In this document: one piece after another, positions 9,508-17,804 of the stretch
Layout: the number at the start of each line of letters is the position of its first letter
Position numbering within the stretch: the first letter of the stretch is position 1
Assembly (NCBI RefSeq): GCF_900142375.1
Contig: NZ_FRAR01000025.1
Coordinates: forward strand, 38,796-93,871
Direction of reading: 5' to 3'
Source of the DNA: Desulforamulus aeronauticus DSM 10349
GTDB lineage: Bacteria; Bacillota; Desulfotomaculia; Desulfotomaculales; Desulfotomaculaceae
DNA: 55,076 nucleotides
Notes under the pieces: model-generated
The model's input: the letters and a program-made list of their open reading frames with translations, nothing else
Database searches by the model: none
What the model was told of the DNA's origin: nothing
Made by a program: the position numbers and the translations under genes

Positions 9508-10680
9508 ATGCGGCAGCTCAAAACTTTAGCCACATTAGCAGTGATGGTTGTGTCCTTAACCTTTGCCAATCTGGCTGCAGCGTCTTAGGTAATTGTAGAT
9601 GGAAAACCTTTGAGTGTTTCGGCAGTTATTGAAAACGGAACAACCCTAGTGCCGATTCGCAGCATTTTTGAATCGCTGCAGGCAGAAGTTACCTGGGATC
9701 AAACTACGCAAACCGTAACTGCGGTGAAGGATAATTTTACACTGCAGCTTCAGGTAGGCTCGCTGGTAGCCTTACGTAACGGACAACCTATTTCTTTACA
9801 GGTGCCGGGTAAAATTATTGAAAGTAGCACCATGGTACCCCTGCGCTTTGTTTCCGAGTCCCTGGGGGCAGAGGTACGATGGGATGAACCCAGCAAAACC
9901 GTAGTGATTCAATCAAAGGATTTGGGAAGTCAGGAAATTATCATACAATCCGCTCCCGAGAATGCAGACCCACTTTACAATAAGATACTCCAGGCTTTGC
10001 TGAAAGCTGATGAGAGCATTACCTTTGACACCACGAACCGGAACCAATATGGCAGTACCGAAAAAGTAATCGCAGTGGCTGAAAAAGTTCTGCAGGATCA
10101 TCCTTATTTAAATCATACGGAATCCTTTGAAATACGCATTAACTCCGGTAATTCACAGCAGATAAAGATTACCTTTCATTATAATTTCCCTTCCCGGGAT
10201 GTGCGGGAAATGAATCAGGCCGTCGATGAGAAAGCAAGAGAGATTATCAAGCGTGTTATCCAGCCCGGCATGACCGAGCTGGAAAAGGAAAAGGCGCTGC
10301 ATGACTATGTGGTGCTTAATACCAAATTTGATTACGAAAATTATCAAAAGGGCACCATTGCTAAAGAGTCTTACACCGCCTACGGTGTGCTGGTAAAGGG
10401 AGTAGGGGTATGCCAGGGGTATGCCTCGGCGATGTGTAAGCTGCTGCCTATGGTGGGAATTGAGTGTCGCATGATGGTCGGCACCGGCAAGACAGCTAGG
10501 GGTGCAGAAGAGCCCCACGGCTGGAACTTGGTTAAAATCGAAGGCCAATGGTACCACCTGGATGTCAACTGGGATGACCCAATACCCGATCAGCCTGGTG
10601 CTATACGATATACTTATTTTAATTTGAGTGATCAGGAGATCAAAAAAGATCACAGTTGGAGTGAACAACCGATTACTTAA
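9508..10680 (+). pseudogene. Secreted CuAO-N/transglutaminase protein, amber-interrupted
   Basis: The reading frame starts at ATG 9508 (AGGGGGG upstream) with a classical signal peptide (MRQLKTLATLAVMVV...LAAAS). It then meets TAG at 9586-9588, codon 27, and continues open for 364 codons. The part after the stop begins VIVDGKPLSV and contains two copper-amine-oxidase-N-type repeats (LVPIRSIFESLQAEVTWD; MVPLRFVSESLGAEVRWD), then a transglutaminase-like domain with the catalytic Cys in GVGVCQGYASAM, the His in EPHGWNLV and the Asp in LDVNWDDP. A single C-to-T change (CAG to TAG) would explain the break. An internal TTG at 9610 could start a leaderless form, but that would lose secretion. No other damage is seen, so the mutation is recent, or it is an assembly error. 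Confidence 0.8.
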
Positions 10681-10694
10681 AATGGATCGCTAAC

Positions 10695-10747
10695 AAAAGG
10701 AGTGTCGCAAAACTACCATTTTATGTAGTCAGCGGCACTCCTTTTTT
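10695..10747 (+). terminator. Rho-independent terminator
   Basis: AAAAGGAGTG pairs with CACTCCTTTT, with an inner ACTAC/GTAGT stem, and a T-run follows. The left arm contains AGTGTCGCAAAAC, a string also present in the 28-bp inverted repeat at 17236-17295. Confidence 0.85.
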
Positions 10748-10848
10748 GCCATAAGCTTTAGGCGTGGTTAGTTTAAATAGACACACTTACTCTATTTTGC
10801 AAGATTATCTTTTGCTCGTCCGAATGAACTTCCTGCAGACAAAACAAC

Positions 10849-12162
10849 TTATTGACAAACAGCGGCAGCGATGGCTGCACCCGTGCCCGAACCATCCTTG
10901 ACCAGTACCAGAGAAATATGCCGGGCCTTTTCTTGAAAAATATCTACCAGAGCTTGTTGCATATTTGCTTGGTAATGGGGCATCTTTTCGAATAAAGAGC
11001 CATCCACGGCAATAACGTGCTGGTGGCTCAGTTTCGGATCGATGTGCTGCAGTACACCAGCATAAGTAGCTGTGATTAATCTGGCTGAACGGGTACTCAC
11101 CAGACTGGCTACTGTTTTTAGGGCACTGCATTCTTCTAAAGCAGGCTTGGGGATACGACAATTTTTTTGCAGCCAAGAGCTAATGACAGCTAACTGCGGC
11201 GTGCTGTCCTCCAGAAAGTTTGCCAGATCGCGGGTTTTTAAGGAGTAGGGTTGATGGAATACTTGCTTTCCGAAATTGGCAAAGAGTAGGCCTTGTTGCC
11301 ATAAGTCGAATAAAAGTAAGCGGGCAATTTCTCCTAAATAATGCCCGGCTACCGCCTTCTCCAAGGCTTGTTGAGCGGTTTTTTCACTGCTTTGGTCTAA
11401 GACTTTGTCATAGGGAGACAAAAAGAATTTATTAAAATTGCCGGATTCCATATTGATGATCATGGGCTTGCCGGTGGTAGGTTCCCAGGGTTCCAAGTAG
11501 CAGGTATTATGGCCGGTGCCGCAAATGGAGCCAATGGTAGCCCGGGGATTTCGGTAGGAAGCCGTTAGCAGTGTACCGGTAGTGTCATTGATGATGGCCA
11601 CAGGAATCACCCGGTGCAGGTTCGCCCGTTGTAGTGCTGCCTTCAGTAAGGTAGTAATCTCCTGACCTTCCATGCCCGAAGTTTTAATCTCCTTGGTCCA
11701 ACTAAGCAGGCTGGCCCGGTTAACAGAAAGTTGCTGGCAGGGAAAAGAAAAGGTATGACCCAAGAGGTAAGATTGATTGGTTTCTATCAGTTTGCCGATT
11801 TGAGCGGCGATAAAATCAAATAATTCTTCCGCCGTGGCAGAAGGGGAGGTATAGTCGTAGTTAGCTGTAGGATTTTTCAAGGGAAATAGCAGTTGTTCTT
11901 TAATTCTTGTTTTGCCTACACCCAGCAATTCAACAACCTGGATACGAATGTTAGTTCCACCAAAATCGATGGTGATGTAAGTGCCTTTTTCTTGACCTGT
12001 GGGACTTGGCAGAAAGGATCGGAGCATCTTAAGGCAGCCTTCGCCAGAGAGACCCTTTGTCATTTCCTTTTTAAACTGATCAGCAATTTCCGATAGCTCT
12101 GCCGCAGGGGGTAGGAATTGACTGGTTATATTTTGGAGTTTTTCCGCAAGTGAATCATTCAT
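10849..12162 (-). CDS. Eukaryote-type hexokinase
   Basis: Predicted ATP-dependent hexose kinase of the eukaryotic hexokinase fold (hexokinase_1 plus hexokinase_2 domains), 437 residues. This family differs from the ROK/Glk glucokinases usual in Firmicutes. Visible motifs are the phosphate-1 loop DFGGTN (66-71), SFPCQQ (139-144), the LLSWTK segment (152-157), IINDTTGT with the catalytic Asp193, GTGHNTCYLE, the INMESGNF glucose-binding Glu239, and the adenosine loop VKDGSGTGAAIAAAV near the C-terminus. The ATG at 12162 has AGGAG about ten bases upstream. It stands alone, convergent with the broken secreted gene. The preferred sugar cannot be read from the sequence. Confidence 0.9.
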   Translation of the reverse strand: MNDSLAEKLQNITSQFLPPAAELSEIADQFKKEMTKGLSGEGCLKMLRSFLPSPTGQEKGTYITIDFGGTNIRIQVVELLGVGKTRIKEQLLFPLKNPTANYDYTSPSATAEELFDFIAAQIGKLIETNQSYLLGHTFSFPCQQLSVNRASLLSWTKEIKTSGMEGQEITTLLKAALQRANLHRVIPVAIINDTTGTLLTASYRNPRATIGSICGTGHNTCYLEPWEPTTGKPMIINMESGNFNKFFLSPYDKVLDQSSEKTAQQALEKAVAGHYLGEIARLLLFDLWQQGLLFANFGKQVFHQPYSLKTRDLANFLEDSTPQLAVISSWLQKNCRIPKPALEECSALKTVASLVSTRSARLITATYAGVLQHIDPKLSHQHVIAVDGSLFEKMPHYQANMQQALVDIFQEKARHISLVLVKDGSGTGAAIAAAVCQ

Positions 12163-12265
12163 CTAAAGCAGCTCCTATTTGTCTTTTAAAGAGAACACTT
12201 TGACTCATTATACCTTGAAATGTTTTTGAAAATTAACCTCAGATAATTTTACCATTTGTAATTCC

Positions 12266-12294
12266 TTGAAATGATGATATAAAAGTGATATCAT
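12266..12294 (+). promoter_or_regulatory. Promoter overlapped by a palindromic operator
   Basis: TTGAAA (12266-12271), a 17-bp spacer and TATCAT (12289-12294) form a sigma-A-type promoter for the SPFH gene. A perfect inverted repeat, ATGATAT-N7-ATATCAT (12274-12294), covers the spacer and the -10. A TGATATATCA palindrome recurs at 13176-13185, just before the RHH gene. Autorepression by that RHH protein is the likely reading (inference). Confidence 0.6.
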
Positions 12295-12330
12295 ATACAT
12301 ATAATTATAATATATTTAGGAGGTATTCAG

Positions 12331-13173
12331 ATGACAGAAACTCAGGCGTTTAAAATGAATGGGTTCCTTGCTTTACTGCTTCTCTTAGCATTACTTGCCG
12401 GGTCCGTCTACTTATTTATTAATTTGCAGTTTATTGTTGCTGCATTCATGATCTTTGCCGTGGTTGTTCTTGCCAGTGGCATGCTGATTGTACAGCCAAA
12501 CCAGGCAAAGGCCGTAACTTTTTTTGGTCGCTACCTGGGCAGTATTCGAGAGGCAGGCATTTGGTTTACAGTTCCTTTCTCTACGAATAAAAAGGTCTCC
12601 TTACGGGTACGTAATTTTAACAGTGCTAAGTTAAAGGTCAATGATGTTGAAGGCAATCCGATAGAGATTGCAGCGGTAGTGGTTTTTAAGGTAGTGGATT
12701 CAGCCAAGGCTTTATTTGAGGTTGACAACTATGAGCAATTTGTGGAAATACAAAGTGAAACAGCTCTGCGCCATGTAGCGACTAAATATCCCTACGATAA
12801 TTTCGAAGATATTGGTTATTCACTGCGGGGAAATACCGAAGAAATTGCTGCGGAACTAGCCAGGGAGTTGCAATCCCGCTTGACAGTGGCCGGTGTAGAG
12901 GTCATAGAGGCCCGTCTTACACACTTAGCCTATGCCACAGAAATTGCCAGTGCTATGCTGCAGCGTCAGCAGGCATCTGCTATTATTGCAGCTCGCCAAA
13001 AGATTGTGGAGGGTGCTGTGGGTATGGCTCAGATGGCCATTGAAAAACTTAGGCAGGATGGTACCGTTGAACTGGATGAAGAGCGCAAGGTAACAATGAT
13101 TAATAATTTAATGGTGGCAATTGTATCTGAGAAGGCTGCCCAGCCTGTTATCAATGCAGGAAGCCTGTATTAG
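12331..13173 (+). CDS. SPFH/Band 7 (stomatin-like) membrane protein
   Basis: 280-residue membrane-anchored SPFH-domain protein. Residues about 12-52 form a hydrophobic hairpin. The SPFH domain follows from about residue 53 (MLIVQPNQAKAVTFFGRYLGSIREAG), with the typical RVRNFNS, EGNPIEIAAVVVFKV and ALRHVATKYPYDNF blocks. An alpha-helical, Ala/Gln-rich region with AYATEIASAMLQRQQASAI and a short hydrophobic end closes it. The start has a clear AGGAGGT. It is followed after 13 bp by an RHH gene, a recurrent bacterial pairing. Such proteins form membrane-associated oligomers; the cargo here is unknown. Confidence 0.9.
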   Translation: MTETQAFKMNGFLALLLLLALLAGSVYLFINLQFIVAAFMIFAVVVLASGMLIVQPNQAKAVTFFGRYLGSIREAGIWFTVPFSTNKKVSLRVRNFNSAKLKVNDVEGNPIEIAAVVVFKVVDSAKALFEVDNYEQFVEIQSETALRHVATKYPYDNFEDIGYSLRGNTEEIAAELARELQSRLTVAGVEVIEARLTHLAYATEIASAMLQRQQASAIIAARQKIVEGAVGMAQMAIEKLRQDGTVELDEERKVTMINNLMVAIVSEKAAQPVINAGSLY

Positions 13174-13186
13174 CAGGTGATATATC

Positions 13187-13378
13187 ATGCCGCCGAAAAA
13201 AAGTTTTCCTTTGCGAATAGACCCTAAGCTATATGAACAGTTAGAAAAATGGGCGGCGGATGAATTCCGCAGTGTTAATGCCCAGATAGAATTTCTCCTA
13301 CGGGAGTCAGTACGGCGAGCCGGCAGACTGTCCAAGGGAGAAACAAAACCTGCCGCTAACAGAGAAGACCATCCATAG
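13187..13378 (+). CDS. Arc-type ribbon-helix-helix DNA-binding protein
   Basis: 63-residue protein. The N-terminal strand [41 protein letters not shown] fits the Arc/MetJ ribbon-helix-helix fold: a short beta strand, then two helices with the [10 protein letters not shown] core. A Lys/Pro-rich tail follows. It is transcribed with the SPFH gene and is the natural candidate to bind the palindrome overlapping their promoter. No toxin gene is adjacent, so I do not call it an antitoxin. Confidence 0.85.
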   Translation: MPPKKSFPLRIDPKLYEQLEKWAADEFRSVNAQIEFLLRESVRRAGRLSKGETKPAANREDHP

Positions 13379-13420
13379 ACAGACTATAAGGTTACATCGC
13401 TAAACACTTCCTGATAAATT

Positions 13421-13463
13421 AAAAGCCTAGAAAACCTTGAAAAATAAGGTTTCTAGGCTTTAC
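13421..13463. terminator. Bidirectional terminator
   Basis: AAAGCCTAGAAAACCTT pairs with AAGGTTTCTAGGCTTT (one bulge). It is flanked by a T-run to the right (CTGTTTTT) and A-rich sequence to the left. It sits between the plus-strand SPFH/RHH unit and the minus-strand gene at 13483. Confidence 0.85.
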
Positions 13464-13482
13464 TGTTTTTAAAAAGTTAGCA

Positions 13483-13926
13483 TTATTCAGGCCAAGCTGC
13501 CTGAGGGGATTTATTAAATTTGGCATCCCAGATTACATGGAATTTTAAATCGTTCTCTTGGTCAACTTCGCCGGTTATTTTCTTATTGGAAATCATGATA
13601 TCAAAGGGGATTTTGACATAGTTGTCAAACAACAGTTTACCGGCATCTTCTTTACGAAAAGCGATGGGCAAACGAACTCCATTTTGCCACTTAACAAGCA
13701 GCAGGTACATATCCAATTCTGGATCATAAGCCCAGTTGGGTGGAAAATATTCACCACTGGCTGCTTCCAGGGGTTCTGTCCAAGCGGGATTTACCAATAC
13801 CATGGTGGTACGAGCATATTCTTTACCGTTTTCTTCATAGTTAAGATCGGCCCAGGCCCCAAAATCTGGGCTGTAGGCAGCTCCACCGTATTCTTTAATA
13901 ATATCAAGTTTTTCCTGTTCTGACAT
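13483..13926 (-). CDS. Hypothetical protein, 147 aa
   Basis: I do not recognise this protein. The ATG at 13926 follows GGAGGG eight bases upstream. It is soluble, rich in Tyr/Trp/Asp/Glu and beta-prone (WADLNYEENGKEYARTTMVLVNPAW, LDMYLLLVKWQNGVRLPIAF, LKFHVIWDAKF), with no signal peptide or membrane helix. It lies 57 bp downstream of another small minus-strand gene and shares the terminator at 13421-13463, so the two probably form an operon. Confidence 0.75.
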   Translation of the reverse strand: MSEQEKLDIIKEYGGAAYSPDFGAWADLNYEENGKEYARTTMVLVNPAWTEPLEAASGEYFPPNWAYDPELDMYLLLVKWQNGVRLPIAFRKEDAGKLLFDNYVKIPFDIMISNKKITGEVDQENDLKFHVIWDAKFNKSPQAAWPE

Positions 13927-13983
13927 ATAAACCCTCCTATTGCACCCTTTATCAATAATTGTCCTTTGGACATTATTCCCATC

Positions 13984-14259
13984 TTAAAACAATTCAATCT
14001 GTGCTGGTTTATTTTTTGCCTTTTCTTCCAATACTCCTTTCAGATCGGGACTTCCTTCCCGCATCCACATTTTAAACCCTCGGGATTGCAGAATGGTGTC
14101 AGGGCTTTTGCCGGCAGTCATACCCATAAAGTTGCCATCCAACTGCCAGATATACAAAAAGGCCTTTGAGGAAGAGGGGCTGTATTGGATCTTGGCGATG
14201 CACCACTGATTTTTATATTTCCAGTAGATGTATTGTTGATCCAATGACTTGATATCCAA
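13984..14259 (-). CDS. Hypothetical protein, 91 aa
   Basis: I do not recognise this protein. It probably starts with TTG at 14259, preceded by AGGGGGA at the right distance; there is no ATG alternative near the N-terminus. The sequence is Tyr/Trp/Lys-rich (QQYIYWKYKNQWCIAKIQYS, AFLYIWQLDGNFMGM) and ends in a charged helix. The beta-rich start and small size suggest a compact domain. It is the first gene of a two-gene minus-strand unit divergent from the MoxR/VWA operon. Confidence 0.65.
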   Translation of the reverse strand: MDIKSLDQQYIYWKYKNQWCIAKIQYSPSSSKAFLYIWQLDGNFMGMTAGKSPDTILQSRGFKMWMREGSPDLKGVLEEKAKNKPAQIELF

Positions 14260-14510
14260 AAAAATTCCCCCTGAAACCTGACATCTATACCAAATTCTCC
14301 ATAAATGACTAATATCCTGTTTGGTTTATTACATTTTAGTTACGGAGCAGGGGATGGTTTGTAGGGGGGAGAACATATTTAGTAAACTAATGCTATAAAA
14401 AACCAATAACAACCAAAATATAAACTAACATAGTAACACCTAAAAGGCTTAAGGCCTATGGCCTAAGGCCCGAAGACATAAATAAAAATAGAACAATGGA
14501 GGGACACAAA

Positions 14511-15350
14511 ATGACCATAGAACAGAACATACAAGCTGACCGTTGGGGAGTTAATGTGGAAAGCTTACCGAAATTCTGGGTGGATGCCGAAAAACTCTCT
14601 ATTATTCAGGATTTAATGTTTTCCGGCATTAATGTGATGTTAACTGGGGACCCTGGTACAGGGAAAACCGATCTAACCAAGAGATTGGCCCAGGCGCATA
14701 ACCTACCCTTCCACAGAGTAAATGTGGGAGCCATCCGCACTCCCAGGGATTGGTTTGGGCATTGGGAATTTATTGGTGGGCAAACAGTGTTTATTCCATC
14801 AGAGTTTGTAGAAGCCATCCAGCGCCCAGGGATCGTGGCTCTGGATGAATTTAACCGGGTTACCCCAGACATTCATAACTCCATCTATACCATCCTGGAC
14901 CATAACCGTGAAGTCTACATTGAAGAAACGAAACAACATATTTCGGTCCACCCTAAATGTATCTTTATTGCCACGGAAAACCGGGGACGTAGCCATACCG
15001 GGACCTTTATGGAAGATACCGCTGTGGGAGACCGCTTCGAAACCATTCAATTGGAGTTGCCTCCAGTAGAAACCATGGCTCACCTATTAGAAGCGGTCTA
15101 TGGAGCAACTGCAGACCAAGCACTGTTATTATCAAGAATTACTCATAAACTTAACATCTTGTACCATGAAGAGAGTCTTAGTCGTCCCAGTGGCTTCCGC
15201 CCAGCCATATCTGCCACGGCCTTATTAAAGAGAGGACAATCCTTACATACTGCTTTGAAATACACCTTTGTCAACCGGTTCTCACCCGAAGGGGGCGTGG
15301 ACAGTGAACAAACCACTGTGCTCCAAGTCATTCAAGCTTACCTTAAGTGA
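14511..15350 (+). CDS. MoxR/NorQ-like AAA+ ATPase
   Basis: 279-residue AAA+ ATPase of the MoxR clade. It has Walker A GDPGTGKTDL, Walker B IVALDEFNRV with the VTPDIHNSIYTILD segment behind it, sensor 1 IFIATENRG, and an arginine-finger region near DRFETIQLELPP. I chose the ATG at 14511 because GGAGGGA lies eight bases upstream; the ATG at 14496 lies at that ribosome binding site itself. MoxR-type ATPases usually work with a VWA-domain partner to remodel or load metals into a target enzyme. The VWA gene follows 33 bp downstream, but no metalloenzyme target gene is present here. Confidence 0.88.
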   Translation: MTIEQNIQADRWGVNVESLPKFWVDAEKLSIIQDLMFSGINVMLTGDPGTGKTDLTKRLAQAHNLPFHRVNVGAIRTPRDWFGHWEFIGGQTVFIPSEFVEAIQRPGIVALDEFNRVTPDIHNSIYTILDHNREVYIEETKQHISVHPKCIFIATENRGRSHTGTFMEDTAVGDRFETIQLELPPVETMAHLLEAVYGATADQALLLSRITHKLNILYHEESLSRPSGFRPAISATALLKRGQSLHTALKYTFVNRFSPEGGVDSEQTTVLQVIQAYLK

Positions 15351-15383
15351 GCAGTGATATATTAGGCGAATGGTGGTGATCTT

Positions 15384-17183
15384 GTGGTTGTACCAAATCA
15401 AGTGGAAACTTGGAAAAATAAAAGCTTGTCCGACTTTTGGCTTACAGGCAGGGGGTTGGAACAAAACAAAAACGGCATGGGTCAGCCCTATGCCTTGTTT
15501 AGTCATAAACTATTAGCTTCGGAAGACACGGATGCCCAGGCTATGGCCATGACTGCCATCCTGGGAGCAGTGTCCAGAGTCATCGATATTGTCCATGGAC
15601 GCAATAAATTCACGGTTAACTTTAGTTCCAAGGAAGCAAGAACCCACTTTGCTACCAAGCAAATTGCCCTTAGTGCGGAACCATTACTGGAGCCTCCCCA
15701 AGGCTATTTAATGCCGGACATCGTGGATGTACTCACAGGCATGGCCCTTCATGAAGCAGCTCACGCCCAGTTCAGTAAACCGGAATACTATACAGAAATG
15801 CCAGGGAACCCCTTTATGGCGGTGATCCGCAATGTCGTGGAAGATGTCTATGTGGAGCACTTAACCAGTCTGTATTATCCGGGTTATGCCGGGTACTTTT
15901 GGAAATATCGTCGCTATGAATTTGATCTACATCCAGAGAAATGGGCCCATAAACCAAAGAAAGATTTAATGGACAATGAGTTGAATCTACGTGCCAGCGA
16001 TTTTCTGCTGGTGATGCGGTCCACCAGGGATTATGTTTCCAATGTAGCCCGGGTGAATAAGGTAGCTGAGTTGCTGAAAAAGACGATTTACATTGATAAC
16101 CCAGTCCGACTGGAAAAATTAAATACGAGAAATGTTTCTAAGAAAATTTATGACGAATTATATGGTAACATGATTCAGCAGGATATAGCCTATTCACTAC
16201 CCAGTTCTTTGCTGGATTATAATAATCGCGGGAATCACCAGGCGGAACCTGGCAGTACCAACAAAGATAATAAAACCAATATACCCAGCGACCTTCAGAA
16301 TTTGATTCAGAATATGCGGCAGGAACAATTACAAGTTGCCAATATGGGAGAACTAATGGAAGCGGGGTTGGACCCGGATTATCCTCCGCCACCGCCACCA
16401 ATGGTGGTTTTCCGTCGGCCCCTCATCGATGAAGGAGCAGCCGAGCGGTATGAGCAGTCCCGCAGTGTCGTAAAACCCTTTGTAATTCGGTTGCGCAACC
16501 GCCTAAGCTGGGCTAATACCCGACAGGTAATTAACCAATATCAACTGCCCAGTGGTGAACTGGATGAGGATAGTTTGTATCAGGCAAGCTATTCCAATAA
16601 AATATTTCGTCGCACAGAAATCATTAATACCCGTACCCGTAACCTGGATATTGGCTTGCTGGTAGACACCAGTGCCTCCATGGTTTACCCTGCGGGAGAG
16701 GGGCTATCAAGGATAGAATTAGCCCGCAACTTGGCAACCTTGTTTGTCGAAGCACTGGAGCCGGTAGATTCAGTGAGAACTTGGGTATTTGGCTTTAATT
16801 TAAAGGGCGCGGTTAATATGACAGAATTATATTCACCACAGCTTATGAACAAAGCCCGTCTGGGAATGACCGGTGCCGAGGGGACCACACCTGAAGGCAC
16901 GGCCTTAAAATATGCTGCCCTTCGCTTACTTTCAGAGGGGCGTGCCCTGGTCCAAAAGGTGCTGGTTGTTATTGCCGATGGCAATCCGAACCCCGGACCG
17001 GAGACCAAGTTAGTTAAGGAACAGGTACGGCGATTAAAGTCCCAGGGCTGTAAAACCATCAACATCTTGGTGGGGGATCGACCGCTGGAGTACGGCTATC
17101 AATACACTATCCCTTGGACTGACTATTATACCGTTACCACTGAATTCGGTAGGTTACTAAAAAAGTTAGTGGAAGAAGAGTAA
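15384..17183 (+). CDS. VWA-domain protein with HEXXH motif
   Basis: 599-residue partner of the MoxR-type ATPase. The N-terminal half carries LHEAAHAQF (HEXXH at residues 123-127) and, about 26 residues on, N-VVEDVYVEH with E153, the layout of gluzincin-like metallopeptidases and CobT-type VWA proteins. A Gln/Asn-rich linker and a run of six prolines (334-339) lead to a C-terminal VWA domain. Its MIDAS motif is D428-T-S-A-S432, followed by a TPEGTA threonine motif and VVIADGNPNPG. The start is GTG with GGTGGTG upstream; no in-frame ATG is available. I infer a metal-dependent chaperone or protease role; the substrate is unknown. Confidence 0.85.
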   Translation: MVVPNQVETWKNKSLSDFWLTGRGLEQNKNGMGQPYALFSHKLLASEDTDAQAMAMTAILGAVSRVIDIVHGRNKFTVNFSSKEARTHFATKQIALSAEPLLEPPQGYLMPDIVDVLTGMALHEAAHAQFSKPEYYTEMPGNPFMAVIRNVVEDVYVEHLTSLYYPGYAGYFWKYRRYEFDLHPEKWAHKPKKDLMDNELNLRASDFLLVMRSTRDYVSNVARVNKVAELLKKTIYIDNPVRLEKLNTRNVSKKIYDELYGNMIQQDIAYSLPSSLLDYNNRGNHQAEPGSTNKDNKTNIPSDLQNLIQNMRQEQLQVANMGELMEAGLDPDYPPPPPPMVVFRRPLIDEGAAERYEQSRSVVKPFVIRLRNRLSWANTRQVINQYQLPSGELDEDSLYQASYSNKIFRRTEIINTRTRNLDIGLLVDTSASMVYPAGEGLSRIELARNLATLFVEALEPVDSVRTWVFGFNLKGAVNMTELYSPQLMNKARLGMTGAEGTTPEGTALKYAALRLLSEGRALVQKVLVVIADGNPNPGPETKLVKEQVRRLKSQGCKTINILVGDRPLEYGYQYTIPWTDYYTVTTEFGRLLKKLVEEE

Positions 17184-17235
17184 GGAAAGTAGTGTGGTAC
17201 AACTTTTGGGTATTCCTTATGGGTCAATACCTTAT

Positions 17236-17295
17236 AGCCGGAAACAAGGAAGTGTCGCAAAACAGTTGTTTTGCGACACTTCCTTGTTTCCGGCT
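17236..17295. repeat. Perfect 28-bp inverted repeat with 4-base loop
   Basis: The arms at 17236-17263 and 17268-17295 are perfect complements around AGTT. It begins 53 bp after the VWA gene. There is no T-run after it, so it is not an ordinary terminator, although so long a hairpin could end or stabilise the transcript. It shares AGTGTCGCAAAAC with the terminator at 10695-10747, which suggests a dispersed repeat family. Confidence 0.9.
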
Positions 17296-17533
17296 TATGC
17301 TACCCATTCGGTTTGATTGTAACGATAGGATACACCAGATTTTTTATTCAAACGTAAAGTTTTTTGTCAGAATTCATTAGGAGCCAAGTTTTTTGATAAC
17401 GAAATATTATATTGTCAAGGATTTTTATTAAAATAAAGTTAAATTTTTTTCGAGTGGTTTCTAATACCATTTTTCATAGTTGTTTCTAATTATTTGTCCT
17501 CAAAAGAGCTGCAAATTAGTTCTTAATAGGTAA

Positions 17534-17552
17534 TGACAAAGAAAATTTGTCA
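17534..17552. promoter_or_regulatory. Inverted repeat TGACAAA-N5-TTTGTCA, cassette 1
   Basis: A perfect 7-bp-arm inverted repeat with TGACA-N9-TGTCA geometry ends 89 bp before the -35 of the first transposase-like gene. The same geometry stands 84 bp before the -35 of the second copy (21684-21712). The rest of 17296-17804 is AT-rich, with no gene visible. Operator function is inferred. Confidence 0.65.
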
Positions 17553-17641
17553 AACGGCACGTAATTTAGCTTAAATTATAATAATGTAATGAAAACATGC
17601 TTTATAGTAAAAATTTTTTTGTTATAAGTGTAAAAAAGTAC

Positions 17642-17670
17642 TTGAAATTAAAAAAACCTTTTGGTAGCAT
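17642..17670 (+). promoter_or_regulatory. Promoter of cassette 1
   Basis: TTGAAA, 17 bp, TAGCAT. The segment AAAAAAGTACTTG.AATTAAAAAA is conserved before the second cassette, where the same layout reads TTGCAA-N17-TAGTAT. Conservation in otherwise diverged noncoding DNA supports the call. Confidence 0.7.
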
Positions 17671-17728
17671 AACCGAAAAGATAATGACAAAGAATATATA
17701 CTCTATACACAATTTATGATTAGAGATC

Positions 17729-17755
17729 AAAAAAAACCTGCTTCCGTGAAGCAGG
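17729..17755 (-). terminator. Terminator-shaped hairpin, minus orientation, in leader
   Basis: CCTGCTTC-cgt-GAAGCAGG is preceded on the plus strand by eight A residues, so it reads as an intrinsic terminator on the minus strand. On the plus strand it lies in the leader of the transposase-like gene, 50 bp before its start. Cassette 2 lacks it. No minus-strand gene lies to its right for it to end. Confidence 0.55.
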
Positions 17756-17804
17756 GGAAATGCAATAAAAAATTTGGAATGCTGGTGTTAGGGGGGTGAA
17801 GGTT

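Noticed and set aside
9586-9588. Amber as pyrrolysine or recoded codon
   Set aside because: TAG ends addA, the RHH gene and others here, and no pyrrolysine genes or insertion context are visible. A point mutation is simpler.
14442-14470. Short GGCC-rich inverted repeat before the MoxR gene
   Set aside because: A small imperfect hairpin with no T-run and no match elsewhere in the window; too little to assign a role.
17192-17380. 62-residue plus-strand frame after the VWA gene
   Set aside because: It runs through the 28-bp perfect inverted repeat, has no ribosome binding site and no protein-like composition.
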